From positions 11,736,001 to 11,800,000 of the forward strand of contig OY987306.1 in NCBI GenBank assembly GCA_963920635.1: 64,000 nt of DNA, written 5' to 3'. The DNA comes from Pseudeuparius sepicola. Taxonomy: Eukaryota > Arthropoda > Insecta > Coleoptera > Anthribidae. A model generated the notes under the pieces. The model was not told the DNA's origin and did no database searches. It saw nothing but the letters and a program-made list of their open reading frames with translations. Below, piece by piece: positions 10,217-21,401 of the stretch (positions are counted from its first letter, which is position 1; each line of letters begins with the position of its first letter). Made by a program: the position numbers and the translations under genes.

Positions 10217-10935
10217 CTAGAAGCTCTATTGCTTTTTCGAATATACTTATATTTTTTAGTTTGGTTACAAAGTTTAAAAGCTACGCTATTTCTTTTATGT
10301 TGTAAAGTATGGCTTCTACAGAAGACCAAGTTTACCATGATTGAACATGTCATGTTGGTCCAGAGTAGATGAACCGCAGGGTTCCCGAGCATCCACAGGT
10401 CCACCTCAATTGCAGTCTACATACAGAATATCTATTGTTATTCGAACAATTGCTCATGTGGTCCTATTGAAAGATTATGTTGTTATAGGTTACATAAGAG
10501 GTGACAGTTCGGCACCAACAACAAAGAAAAAACATACAATAATGGATCGCTTCACTGCCCACTTCTAGCATTTTAAAGATGAAATTGGCATTCTTCACTA
10601 CCGATTAAAAAAAAACCTAAAATGTGAGAGTGAAAGAAAATGAATTAATATCTGTAGGTACAAAGTACATATTCAGTACAATGGACTAATGCAGTAAAAA
10701 ATATATTTCCTTTTTTCGTGTGCATCACATACGTAAGGGCTTTAAATGCCCAACGAGCTGGCTAGCTTGTTTTTTTCTTCTTAATTAAGCCACAAATTGT
10801 TGATGTCACCAATCATGATGTAAAAAATTTTAACCACACAGTAGGAAGGCCTACTAAAAAGAAAAATGCTAAATAAAGTTTTTTGCCGAAGTCTATCCAA
10901 AGAAAAGATGGGTTTGCAAGACAATTTTACATAAT
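10217..10935. other. No recognisable gene
   Basis: AT-rich sequence with only short random frames. A 75-codon plus-strand frame at 10341-10568 has no recognisable motif. I see no repeat structure here. Confidence 0.5.
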
Positions 10936-10939
10936 TTAA

Positions 10940-11640
10940 TATTAACGTAACGTAACTTATAAGAATTTGATATAACGTTTATGCAAGGATTATTTAATAA
11001 TTTAAGTATGCGCAAAAATAGGGGAATTGTCAAAATAAAATTTTCACACTTGGTCTATAAATTCTAGATTCGAGCCTCGATTTCGACATTGGAGGCCTCC
11101 TGGGCAATGTAGGACTTCGCCCCTCGGCACAAAAATACAAAACCTAACCCATAACCATCCTAAATAATAAATAATAAACAACCAGTACTAGCCTTGTTTG
11201 TGAAATCAGTAGTTAGCCAATGTGTGACAGAGTCATAAGGACACGAGAGCAATATTGGATACAAGCAACGTATGGCACCAAAAATTAAAGTGGCCCAGTC
11301 ATTGCCTACTAATTTTCTACTATTAAAATTTACCAAAAAAAACCAGCTGGACAACTTTATTTTTTGAGAAATCTGTTCCCTGTATCTACTGTGTTTCTGT
11401 CATGTCCTTATGTCAGTGTCAGACATTGGCTAACCAGAGTATCCATAAACAAGGATACTAGAGAGTTTTTGTTCTCACTAGTTGTGAGTTTGTTTCTTAC
11501 TGTTGGCAATAAAAGTACGCATGGGCAAACTGAGATTTTCTTTAATTCTAATGCAAAAGTTATAATTTGGTTAACTTTTACGTTACGTTACGTTAAATTA
11601 TGCTGCATAAACACTCCCATTGAATAACATATACTTTAAC
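10940..11640. repeat. Imperfect inverted repeat
   Basis: The clearest arms are about 65-80 bases: 11175-11255, and its reverse complement at 11385-11460, sharing GTCCTTATG and ACATTGGCTAAC. ACGTTACGTTA-type motifs at the outer edges (about 10945 and 11580) are also inverted relative to each other. Probably an old, decayed foldback element. No target duplication was found. Confidence 0.45.
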
Positions 11641-12940
11641 TTCTCTCTTACTTTAGGTTAATGTTAAATTACGTTAAATTGGAAAATACATAAATTTCTC
11701 ATAAATATTCTGCACACATAACATGCATAAATATTCTGCACACATAACATACGTACATTCTTCGTTACATGCAAAACTGTATAAATACTATTGTCTAGTT
11801 TATCTTGATTGATGTAGACCACAAGGGGGCTTTTATAAGGTTATGTTATATGTCAGTGTCCAACTGTCATCAGGTTTTATGCGACATGTCAGTGACATAT
11901 TCTAAAGAGGGTAATCAACTTTCAAATTTGAATTGCATTAAATTACAGACCAAAAATGACTTGGAATATTTACCTATGGTTGTCTCTTATGAAATAATGA
12001 ATTGAGTTATAAATATTATTTAAAAATCTTAGAAAGTTAAGTACCTACCCTTATTATTATAGATCTAATAAGAAGAAATGTTGATAATCTTTGAACTGAT
12101 TTACCTTTTTCTTATGGACTCAGCAACATATGCATTGGAATCATTTTTAGGTTTTCTAATTTCCAGATACTCAGATGTGTCAGTTAAAGGTAATGCACCT
12201 TTTTTAAGTGCCTTTGGCCTGAAGGTTAATTAATAAAATCGCTGGCATGAAAATAATAGGAGCAAATTAGTGCCCTCTTGGATAAAGATACCTTCAGTAG
12301 TCCCGATTATTCCAACCTGATTTTTCCTGTATCACCATTAGGAATCCTACAATTCCCATTACGTGGGTATAACATATAGGTAGTTCAAAACAAAAGTCGT
12401 ATATTGTAAAATTTAAAATATTAAGCAGGTAGCTTCAGTAAGGGCCTCAATTTATTAACTACCGTATTCTTCACAGTTTTTTTAAAGAGTTTATCTACGA
12501 GTTTATTTTAAGTTTGTGAGATTCCCTTGAGAGAAATAAAATTATGTGGAATTTAGTTGTCGGAGCCTCTAAGGCCTGGGCAAAAAAAAAACATGAGTTA
12601 TAAAAAGGAACTTCAGTGCCGAGGGACACATTATATTTTTTAAATTGGGAAAAATAAGTTTTATTCGGTAAAATAATTTTAAAAAGGTCACCCATCCAGG
12701 AGGCGACCATGCGCGCTGTTGCTTTCCTTTTATATTGAGCATGAAGTGGGAAGGCACACAAGAAGATTGTGTTATTAGGTAGGGTTCCTGGATAGGGAGA
12801 GTTGGGACAAAAATGTCATTAGTGTCATTATTCACAAATTTTGGGCATTATAGAGATAGCTATAGATTATTTTCTATCTTTTGCCCCCGTAAAAATTTTA
12901 GTTATCCATAGAAACTGTATGTAAAATTAGAGGTTTTTTG
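11641..12940. other. No recognisable gene
   Basis: Contains a short direct duplication near 11700-11755 (ATAAATATTCTGCACACATA twice). Two overlapping minus-strand frames at 12495-12835 show no family motif. Nothing else can be supported. Confidence 0.45.
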
Positions 12941-12950
12941 TATTTAGGTT

Positions 12951-13362
12951 AGGGAGTGTATCATGCGCCTACCGATAGGCACAAATTTTAAGACAAAATT
13001 ATTACCTACCGGTAGGTGATAATTTTTTCAGTAAAAAATCACCTACCACTATAATAGATAGGTATTAAAGAGAGTAATGTTTTGGTGTTTGCATTTTTAT
13101 GTATTTTGTTGAATTTTTAAGGTGAAAAAAAGGTAATTATGGAACGTACCTACTGTATGCACCACCCGATTTTCTTGAGATTTTGGCTACCCCCTATGTT
13201 TCCGAAAAACAGGTAGGCACAAATTTTAAAACAAAATTATCACCTACCGGTAGATGATAATTTTTTACCAAAAAAATTATCCCCTAAAAAATTATCAACT
13301 ACCGGTTGGTGATAATTTTGTTTTAAAATTTGTGCCTACCGGTAGGCGCAGGATACACTCCC
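12951..13362. mobile_element. hAT-like foldback MITE with target duplication
   Basis: Terminal inverted repeats begin AGGGAGTGTATC and end GGATACACTCCC. Arms continue with GCGCCTACCG.TAGGCAC and ACAAATTTTAA. The flanks are TTTAGGTT on both sides (12943-12950 and 13363-13370), an 8-bp duplication if one terminal base is unpaired, or 7 bp otherwise. Eight bases is the hAT signature. The interior has several CACCTACCGGTAGGTG-type palindromes. No coding capacity. Confidence 0.65.
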
Positions 13363-13520
13363 TTTAGGTTATGATCTCGGTTATGATTTATGTCAATTTA
13401 AAGAAAAATGATGGGAACTTATGGACGGAGTGTATTTTCAGAGGCCTCGAAAATAGAGGGTAGCCAAAATTTCAAGAAAATCGGGCGGTGCATATAGTAT
13501 GTTCCATAATTACCAAATTT
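13128..13520. repeat. Inverted repeat overlapping the hAT-like MITE
   Basis: The left arm at about 13128-13205 (GGTAATTATGGAACG then CACCCGATTTTCTTGAG) lies inside the MITE above. Its reverse complement lies outside it at about 13437-13520. The same core, CACCC..GATTTTCTTGA.ATTTTGGCTA, recurs in the MITE at 29862-30186, so this is a second repeat family. The arms interleave with the hAT-like arms and do not nest. Confidence 0.5.
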
Positions 13521-13719
13521 TAAAAACATAAGTGATTTTTCTTAACTAAAACTTATTTCAAACTGTTTAAAATCAATTTGAAACTCACAGGAGCTTGCGC
13601 AATTTTGTTTTTGGAAAGACAAAATGAAACTACTCATGCTCCTGACAGTTTAAAACTGATTTGAAAATCTGCCGAAACAGACCATACAACTCCCGTGTGA
13701 ATTTGAATTTAGTACCTAC

Positions 13720-13899
13720 CTGAAGAAAATGTAGGAAGGGCCCCAACACTCTCTCCTTCACTGCCACCAGACACGGCATGGATAGTTGATTCTGAAAGAG
13801 TGCTCTTTTCTGTGGTTGCAGAGGCAGACGTGTTGTCACTATGAGTATCGGAGCAGACACTTTGGGAGCATTCTATATCGGAATCATTAGAAGTTATGT
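13720..13899 (-). CDS. Host gene exon 2, Ser/Thr/Asp-rich
   Basis: Second exon of a probable host gene on the minus strand. It is bounded by TTCTTTTTTAG before and CAG|GTAGGTAC after, a good acceptor and donor. Spliced to exon 1 (phase 1), it is open for all 60 codons and encodes an acidic, Ser/Thr-rich disordered segment (DITSNDSDIECSQSVCSD, then STLSESTIHAVSGGSEGES). No domain is recognisable. Later exons were not found with confidence; the gene would continue towards lower coordinates, where TE insertions are dense. Composition resembles the unstructured N-terminus of a nuclear or regulatory protein, but function cannot be assigned. Confidence 0.5.
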
Positions 13900-14062
13900 C
13901 TAAAAAAGAAGAATATTACTACACCTCTGCCGCAACATTCATTTTACATCCTACAGTGTCTGGAGAGAACCTATCTAAGCAATAAACTCAGATCTGTTAT
14001 AACTGTTATTATAAAATAATATTATAAAGATAATAATAATAGACCTCTAGAAATCTACTAAC

Positions 14063-14102
14063 CTGTCTCTTGCACTGGGTGATCTTGTTGGTGATCCGAC
14101 AT
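14063..14102 (-). CDS. Host gene exon 1 with start codon
   Basis: A 40-base first coding exon: ATG followed by SDHQQDHPVQET, ending ACAG|GTTAGT, a good splice donor. It joins exon 2 at 13899 across a 163-base intron and keeps one frame for 73 codons. The correct phase, both splice sites and the absence of stops together argue for a real gene start, although each signal alone is weak. The upstream region 14103-14330 would hold the promoter; no TATA box is obvious there. Confidence 0.5.
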
Positions 14103-14720
14103 TGTAACATATCAGCAAATTCGGACTAACTTATTATTCCCTTTATTTGTAAAATATTTCCCCTTTGAAAAATATTTTGGGAATTCCTCTGCAATGTCAC
14201 AACTCACAAATGACACAAACAAATGTCGATGATCCCAAATTTGACAGGGTGAGTGTCGTGCGTGACTAACCTATATATTTTGTGGTCGTTACGTGAGTGA
14301 TGTGATGACTCACAGATCACAGAACAGGTTAGCCTTCTTCTTCCTTCCTTTCTTTTAATGGCCTCTGCCTTTTAGCAACTTAGCCAGTATGGGGCAAACG
14401 CCACCTCTTTAAAATCTTTGGTAATTTCTTTACTTTTTTGGAAGGCACCCTAATAAAGTGCGTCCTTGCGTCTGAGATTAGTGAGATTACATTACGGACC
14501 TCCTTTATTTAGGAGGTCCGTTGATTACACTGATTACACTCATCTTCCCTTATCGGAAGCCCTCCTCCGCCCGCTGATTCAGAGAAAACTGCAAGGACGT
14601 GTGGCGCCACGTGGTATAAAACCAAGGTTAGTAGAGGTCCCAACTTCCCAACCAACAGCACAGCAGTGACAGCAGTCTTTTGTCTATGTCTATGGTGGAG
14701 GTCTCTACTTCCACTAACCT
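14103..14720. other. Intergenic; duplicated short motif
   Basis: CCTATATATTTTGTGGTCG occurs at about 14270-14288 and again at about 16039-16057 in the same orientation, with a partial inverted copy near 15970. The two copies bracket the foldback at 14724-15966. A short inverted pair (CCAAGGTTAGT...ACTAACCTTGG) lies at 14620-14725. No gene is seen. Confidence 0.45.
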
Positions 14721-14723
14721 TGG

Positions 14724-15966
14724 TTCTGCCAGAGAACAACCAAGTAAGAGAATACAAACTCGAGGTGCGCTCATTGTTGTCGCTCAGCCAGCGGCCGCCA
14801 TTACTTTGGAGGAGAAGTCAGGCCCGTATTTAAATAAAATTGAAATAGATGGTTCAGGTCTGTAACGTAAAAATTAAACGGAATGTATTTAGAAAAACAT
14901 AAAACTGGAAGAAACAATATTACATTAGAAACGAAAGGTGTGTAAGTTTTGAAAAATAGCAATAATTAGCTATATCCGCTAATATATAAGTGCCTACATA
15001 GGTACGGTTGGCATCAGACGAAACCGAACGCTAAAAATCCATTTCCTTGGGATATTTGGATTCTGTTCTGACAGTTGGCAACGTCGCGTTCGTCGGTCGT
15101 TTCATCCCTCGGTCTGAGCTTGAATCCATTGATTATTAAATGGATTTTGGGTATTTTTACTCCAAAAATCTCAAGAAAATGGCATTACGTCGTTCGGTTT
15201 CATCTGACGCCAACTGTACAAAGGGATTTTGTAGAAAGAAAGCAAAATTATGTTTAAAAAATTGATTGGTGCTTCCATACAATCATTTTATTTTTTATTA
15301 ATACCTACATTTAAAATTTCTATTAATAAGGTTTAAGGTATAAAATAGTTTTAATCTAAAATATAATTTAATAAGGTGAGATATTGGATAATTTTCACAA
15401 GGGGGTCAAATTGCATAAAATTTCCAATTTTGAAAAAATATTATAGAATTATTATCGGGCATCATTAAGCTGTCAAAACGTTGAGTACACAAATCCAATT
15501 TGACCAACCTTGTGGAAAATTTTCAATATCTAACCTTATTAAATTATATTTTAGGTTAAGAATATTTTATACGTTAAAACTTATCAATAGAAATTTTAAA
15601 TGTATTAATAAAAATAAAATGATTGTATGGAAGCACCGATAAATTTTTTAAACATAATTTTTTCGTTCTTTCTAGAAAATCCCTTGTACCTATGTAGGCA
15701 CTATATTAGCGGATATATATTATTGCTAGTTTTCAAAACTTACACACCTTTCGTTTCTAATGTAATATTGTTTCTTCCAGTTTTATGTTTTTCTAAATAC
15801 ATTCCGTTTAATTTTTACGTTACAGTCCCGAATCATATATTTCAATTTTATTTAAATACGGGCCTGACTTCTTCTCCAAAGTAATGTCGGCCGCTGTCTG
15901 AGCGACAACAATGACCGCACCCCGAGTTTTTATTCTCTTACTTGGTTGTTCTCTGGTTCTGCGTTC
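14724..15966. mobile_element. 1.2-kb foldback element
   Basis: Left arm 14724-15004 plus 15217-15411 pairs with right arm 15480-15966. Matches include GAGAACAACCAAGTAAGAG, CAGGCCCGTATTTAAATAAA, AACGGAATGTATTTAG and GCCTACATAGGTAC. The loop is about 70 bases. The only large asymmetry is a 212-base MITE in the left arm. There is no coding sequence. The class is unknown, as no clear target duplication was seen. Confidence 0.75.
15005..15216. mobile_element. Tc1-like MITE inside the foldback
   Basis: Terminal repeats CGGTTGGCATCAGACGAAAC and, inverted at the other end, CAGTTGGCGTCAGATGAAAC. It is flanked by TA on both sides (or GTAC). The other arm of the foldback keeps the empty site AGGTACAAGGG, which proves insertion after the foldback formed. 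CAGT-type ends with TA duplication are typical of Tc1/mariner. The interior is non-coding. Confidence 0.75.
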
Positions 15967-16048
15967 TGCACAAAATATATAGGTTAATTAGTGGTCACTT
16001 CACTGTGGTCGTGGTATCATATTTTGTGGTCGTGGTAACCTATATATT

Positions 16049-16287
16049 TTGTGGTCGTGGTCAGTGGTCGTGAATTTGTGCTTCGTGAACGTTGTATTTG
16101 TACAAAGTTTGCGAAACTCTGGAAAGGGTGGAGCTGGGAGTCCTGGAGGGCAAATTATGAACGATGTTGAGGCAGTGCTTGATTTGGTGGAAGAGGAACC
16201 TTCCATAAGCACTACGGCTATTGCAAGGAGATTGGGTATATCTCAGAACAAGGCAAGTAAAATAAAGCCAATAAAACTGACTTGTAC
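16049..16287 (+). pseudogene. Transposase N-terminal helix-turn-helix exon (Tc1/mariner type)
   Basis: DNA-binding start of a DDE transposase. The frame reads DVEAVLDLVEEEPSISTTAI, then ARRLGISQNKASKI, a helix-turn-helix that in this family sits upstream of W.ILK..G..AYH. That continuation is seen in the related transposase at 28225. Here the gene is cut by a 311-base MITE after residue 77, and no catalytic part follows. The upstream part of the frame (VVVNLCFVNVVFV) may be non-coding. Identification rests on the HTH alone. Confidence 0.55.
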
Positions 16288-16598
16288 CGTTGAGTGAAGG
16301 AATAACAAGAGGCGCATCTAATGCGGAGATTTCGAGCCAGATTTCTAAGCCCCGGCCAACTGCTTTAGGGCGGCTTAATTTATCAACGAGAAATCGCATC
16401 AAGTCGTCCTAAAGCAGTTGACTGGGATCTATCGGCACTGAGATTTATGTCCCGAGCGACGCCTTAGAACGACTTGATCGATAAGAAACCGCTTCAATTT
16501 GTCCTAAAACAATTGACCGAGATCTATCGGCATTGAGATTGTGAACTCGCTATTATACGTGACGGTAGCGCCTCTTAATTATTATTCATCACTCAACG
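16288..16598. mobile_element. 311-bp MITE with perfect 7-bp target duplication
   Basis: Ends are CGTTGAGTGA...GAGGCGC and the inverted GCGCCTC...TCACTCAACG. Flanked by CTTGTAC at 16281-16287 and 16599-16605. The interior holds two related copies of a segment with CCTAAA.CA.TTGAC and GATCTATCGGCA, so it is internally repetitive. It disrupts the transposase frame at 16049. The superfamily is uncertain: 7 bp is one short of hAT. Confidence 0.7.
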
Positions 16599-16605
16599 CT
16601 TGTAC

Positions 16606-18329
16606 CAAAGATCATAATATTCAAGAAGATATTCAACGTCCGTGTAAACGGGGGACTAATCCGAGTAGCCTGTCGTCCATGTAATTTGTGCTGTCCCTAT
16701 GACATTTAGTCTCTGATTTCTGGCACCCTCGCAAATAAGCGGATACCTATTACATGTTTTGTGCTTATAGTTTTTACGCTATTGACCGCTAGGGAGCTAA
16801 CATTCATGGCGTAGTCGCGTCAGTCAGCAGGCGATCGGCAGATCGGTGTGATCTCATGCCCCCCTTCTCCTCGTTTTCTTTTTGCCCCTTGCAAGTTATT
16901 ATTTTCAAACGCTGGTCATCGCGTGGCGGTTGTCCCGAATCGGCGATTTCATAAAAGAAATGCAGAAAGACGCGGCGGCGGCCGTATCGTATTTCTATAA
17001 TAAAAATAAATTTGAACTTTTAATAATTGCCGCACCTGACCCGGGTATGGAATGAAACATGAAATTCTTAATCTATTTAAATAGTTGTCTTATTTATTGG
17101 TTGCCATATAAATTTATTGTAATAAAAATCGAGATTGCCACGGGAAAATAATTTATTAAAATACAAAATCTGAGATAAAATCATACCACATATTTTTTCA
17201 TTTCAGTTTTTCTGGTAAATTGAAGATATATTTGAAACTTTTTAAAATAAAAATAGATAATAAATTTATTCCTTATTTTAATTTTAAAAAATCATAACAC
17301 AGGACATATCTAGAAAGCCAAAATTAGCTCATAATGTTCAAGTCCGATTTTCATTTTTTTAAGAGTTAATTTTGAAAATTTGATAACATTTTAATTTATA
17401 AAATGCAACTTGTACGACAGTCGAAAAGTTGTAAAAACCATGTAGATTCAACCATCGAAACAAGTCGTAGGTACGACCTGATTGGATCGTATGGAAGTTT
17501 GGCCAGTAAAAAATTAGTTGTACAACGCCTTTGATGTACAACAGATTTCATAGTGTGTGTGCACTGTGCAGACAATTTCAAAAGCTGTGCAGTTATTATA
17601 CAGTGTGTCTACTTTTAAGTGTATATACAAATCGATAAACAATTTATTTTGTGAAATATTTTCAAAAACATTTTTTTGTTCGAAAGTTCTTCAAAAAACG
17701 CTACTGTGGCGTTATTACTTTTGTCAAAATGCAAATCCAGGGATGGCTACGATTTTTTTATACCCCCGATTTTTGTGAAAACCATTTAGCAATTTTTGTA
17801 TTTAAATTATGATGCCATAGCGTGAAATTGCAAGCAGAAATATGCAGGATGCTTTTCTTTACGGCGTCTGAAATTTACGACTTTTTCTCCAAGTTTATGC
17901 TGGCCAAGTTTGCCTTGGATTTTTGAAACAATGTTACTATCAATGTAAAATAAATTCAATTTATAAAAAATATCAAGTAAAAGAGTCATTCAGTCATTCC
18001 CATTGTGTCTATGAACAATATTCTAGTTATTGTTATAAAATTTGCATATTCAGAGATAAATATCCTTATTTGATTTATTTTTAAACAATTTCAGATTGTA
18101 TATTTTTCGAGAATAAGTCTCTCACTCCATCATTTAGAGAATTTTTAGGCTGGGTAATAATTCCACTGTCCTGGCTGTTCAGGTTATTAAAAAATATTCA
18201 ATAAATAAATAAATATTAAACTTGACACATGTTCTGCTAATCTTAATTTTTGGCTGACTTGTATACACAATGGAAGCGCTTTGGAGAAAAAATTGAGATT
18301 ATCGCAGATTAATGGGTGAAAATGTGCCC
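16606..18329. other. No recognisable gene
   Basis: A GC-richer patch at about 16780-17050 (with GCGGCGGCGGCCG and a CCTGACCCGGG motif) is followed by AT-rich sequence. Short frames at 17359-17989 show no motif. The patch might be a 5' UTR or promoter of something, but no exon follows that I can support. Confidence 0.4.
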
Positions 18330-19130
18330 TCGAATGTGCCTTACGTTGAAAAAATCTACACTTAAAGGCATTTAAAGCAAAATTTTTGCACACGTTAGAA
18401 GTAGGACACATGAAACATATACTCAAATATTGTTTGTGGGTTCAATGGACTCAAGAGGAATATCTAAATGATGCAAACTTTCTAAAAAAAAAATATTATT
18501 TACGGAGGAGAAACTTTCACAACAAATGGGGTTATTTCATACCAGAATACACGTCATTGGTCGGAAGAAAATCCTCATTTTGTTGTACACTGTAAGTCAG
18601 TAGGTACTCGCAAAAAGTACATGTCTTTTGTGGGATAACTGGCCACATGGTGATAAGACCTTTCTTTTTCCACCAACTTATAAATAGGGCGCTCTTTCTG
18701 GAATTTTTGACAGGCGGATTTCACAACGTCCTCCACGATTTACCATTGTGAGAAAGAAGAGATTTAATGATGCAGTTAAGTGGAGCGCCTATCCGTGGAA
18801 CTCAAGCTGTCGTTGAGTGGCTATATAATAATTTTGGCAACAAGCATTGTTATGCTTAAGTACATGATTTTAGATTCCTGTACGAATAAATTTTACCAAA
18901 ATACACTGATTGCAGATGGATTAGACGAAATAGTCCATTAATTAGATGGCCCCTCGATCGCCAGATTTGACCTCGATGGACTTTTATTTTCGGGGTGCGA
19001 TAAAGAATAGAGTTTATGAAAATCGCCCTAGAGATATAAACGAGCTACAACAAAAAAAATATATATAAGCTTGCCAATCAGTAACAGCAAATGAGTTAAA
19101 ACGTGTTGTTCGCAACATTAAAAAGCCTAT
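18330..19130 (+). pseudogene. Decayed mariner (maT-type) transposase
   Basis: Pieces of a DDE transposase in several frames, closely matching in order the better-preserved copy at 59115-60190. Visible: FLHTLEVGHMKH, WTQEEYLNDANFL, TFTTNGVI in a shifted frame, RHWSEENPHFV, IRPFFFPPTY, then near 18950 WPPRSPDLTSMDFYF and NELQQK. Multiple frameshifts and stops make it certainly inactive. The first catalytic Asp (FTDE) is lost in an A-rich slip around 18485; the last (SPDLT) remains. Terminal repeats were not located. Confidence 0.7.
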
Positions 19131-19800
19131 TGCCAATGCATAATCCTAATTCGAAAAAAGTCGGAAATTTCCGACTCTGCATGTAGAGAAAAACATCTTG
19201 CAATTTCGTTCGTCAACACATTGGATGGTCCTGTTAATTCTTCAACTATTTTGAAATAATTCCATGGCACACTTGACTCGCTAGGTGCCTTTAAAGCCTT
19301 TATTTTGCTCAACTTTTTAACTCTGTGTAGAACCGAACATCCTCGGTATTTTTTGTTCAAATTTGGTAGATGGGGGTTTTGGGGTGTCTTGATTACTAAG
19401 GTGTCAGATTTTAAATAAAAAAATCGCTAAATTGTTTTCGTAAAAATCGGGGGTAGATGACGCACGTTAATAGAAATAACACGGTTTTATTTTGCTTCTA
19501 CATTAGTGGGTCAGGAGGAAGAAGACGAGGTAATTTGGGATAACTTATATTTACAAAATAACCTAAATCATTAAAAAAAAACTGGAAACCTTGAATGTGC
19601 CAACAATAACATCTTTTTAAAATCATGAAACAAAACAAGTTGCCTTTGGTAATTATCTGTTATCGTTGGGTTCAAAACATCTTGCACTATATTTATGCAC
19701 AAAGCCACTGGTAGGTATGCGAAAGTTTTATTGGATTGTGCAAAAATACAAAGTTATAAGCGCACTAGGTGTACAAAACCTCGGTAAATAAAAAATTTGC
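19131..19800. other. No recognisable gene
   Basis: A 77-codon minus-strand frame at 19127-19360 (starting MNKKYRGCSVLHRV) has no family motif and no convincing splice context. Otherwise AT-rich non-coding sequence. Confidence 0.35.
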
Positions 19801-19809
19801 ATGTCTGAT

Positions 19810-20050
19810 ATTGGAGTTAGGGGTGCTTATTGAATAGTTTGAAGTATATTTTGTATGAGCTTCATTTATATTGATCAATTATTATTTGAATTTTCACAAC
19901 AACTTAAAAATAGCTCTTAATTTTCGTGTAAACGAAGACTGCTGTATTTTCAATTTTGCAAGTTAATTATTGCATTTATAACAATCATTCTAGCGCCATT
20001 TTGTAGCTATTTTTATTGCTAACAAATGGGCCTTTTTGATGGGCTTGAAG
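19810..20050. repeat. Diverged direct repeat, copy 1
   Basis: Shares TTAATTATTGCATTTATAAC, CATTTTGT.GCTATTTTTA and ACAAATG.GCCTTTTT with sequence at about 20925-21077 plus 22994-23020. The second copy is the target into which the FLYWCH/MULE element inserted. Spacing between copies is about 1.1 kb. A palindromic MITE lies between them. Confidence 0.55.
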
Positions 20051-20354
20051 CGTTGAGGCCCTGTATTGTAAAAGCAAACATATGACATCATTGAAATCGG
20101 AATGAAGAGTAGATTCGGAAAAATCGATAATATACGGGGTATTCCATTTAAAAAAACCTAACTTTGGTGTGTATTTCGGAAACGCTACATTCAATTATTA
20201 TTTTTTTGAATACATATCTGAAATCATAATAAAATTGTCTACAATTCTCACATTTAAAACTTCTGCTCAAATTCAAAAACAAAAAAAGGTAGAATGATAT
20301 GTGGATAACCCTGTACAAAAGCTTCTTAAATAAAAAGTTTTTTTACATGTCTGA

Positions 20355-20922
20355 TATACAGGGTGTTTCATTAATATGGTAAAAAAATTAAACTGGGAGT
20401 AGAGGGGATCAAAATATGACAATTGAGCGCAACATCGCTTATACAAATGTTGATGGTTAAAAAGATACAGGGCGTTCAAAGTTAAAATTTTATTTGCAAA
20501 TTTGCAAATTTTTATGATATCGGCTTAAAAATTGGTACATTGGGGTTTTTAGGACGGCAAACAAGAATATTTTATCAGTTTTAATGTAGTCCCTAGAGGG
20601 CGCCACTTACTCCCTTAAAAAAAGTTGTGCGTACTTTTAAATAATTCTAAGGGAGTAAGAAGCGCCCTCTAGGGACTACATTAAAACTGATAGAATATGC
20701 TTGTTTGCCGTCCTAAAAAACCCTAATGTACCAATTTTTAAGCCGATATCATAAAAACTGTCGAAGTTATTAAGAAATTTGTAAATAAAATTTTAACTTT
20801 GAACACCCTGTATCTATTTAACCATCAACATTTGTATAAGCGATGGGCTCAATCGTCATATTTTGGTCCCCTCTACTCCCAGTTTCATTTTTTTTACCAT
20901 ATTAATGAAACACCCTGTATAT
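20355..20922. mobile_element. 568-bp near-perfect palindromic MITE
   Basis: Starts TATACAGGGTGTTTCATTAA and ends with the reverse complement. Arms of about 260 bases have only scattered mismatches around a loop of about 45 bases centred at 20638. TA flanks and CAGGGTG ends suggest mariner mobilisation. No coding capacity. The transcript would fold into a long hairpin. Confidence 0.8.
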
Positions 20923-21401
20923 TCCTTTAAGTATATTTTGCATGAGTTTCATTTATTTTCATCAATTATCATTTATTAATTTTCACAGCAATTGGAAAAT
21001 AGCAATACCGAGTTAATTATTGCATTTATAACAATCAGACTAGCACCATTTTGTTGCTATTTTTAGTGAGAACAAATGGGTTTAGGAAAAAATATCGAAA
21101 TCAATACATCGATTCACAAAATATCGAACCCAAAACATCGAAAAGCAAATTAACGCCACAGAAAACATATCGAATACACAAAATACCGACTACCCAAAAT
21201 ATCGAAACGGAAATCATATCAAAACACAAATTATCGAAAGTGAAAAATATCAAATTGCAAAATAACGCATACACAAAACATCGAATTACAAAATAATGAA
21301 TACATGAAATATCGAAAGAATTAACGAATGTAAAAGTGTATAAAAATTGCGATAATGGACAATGCTTTGCCTGCTTGGCGCTTGCCCATTATCGCATTTT
21401 C

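Noticed and set aside
14466..14865. Overlapping plus and minus frames of 61-82 codons
   Set aside because: They run into the arm of a non-coding foldback and show no domain or splice logic.
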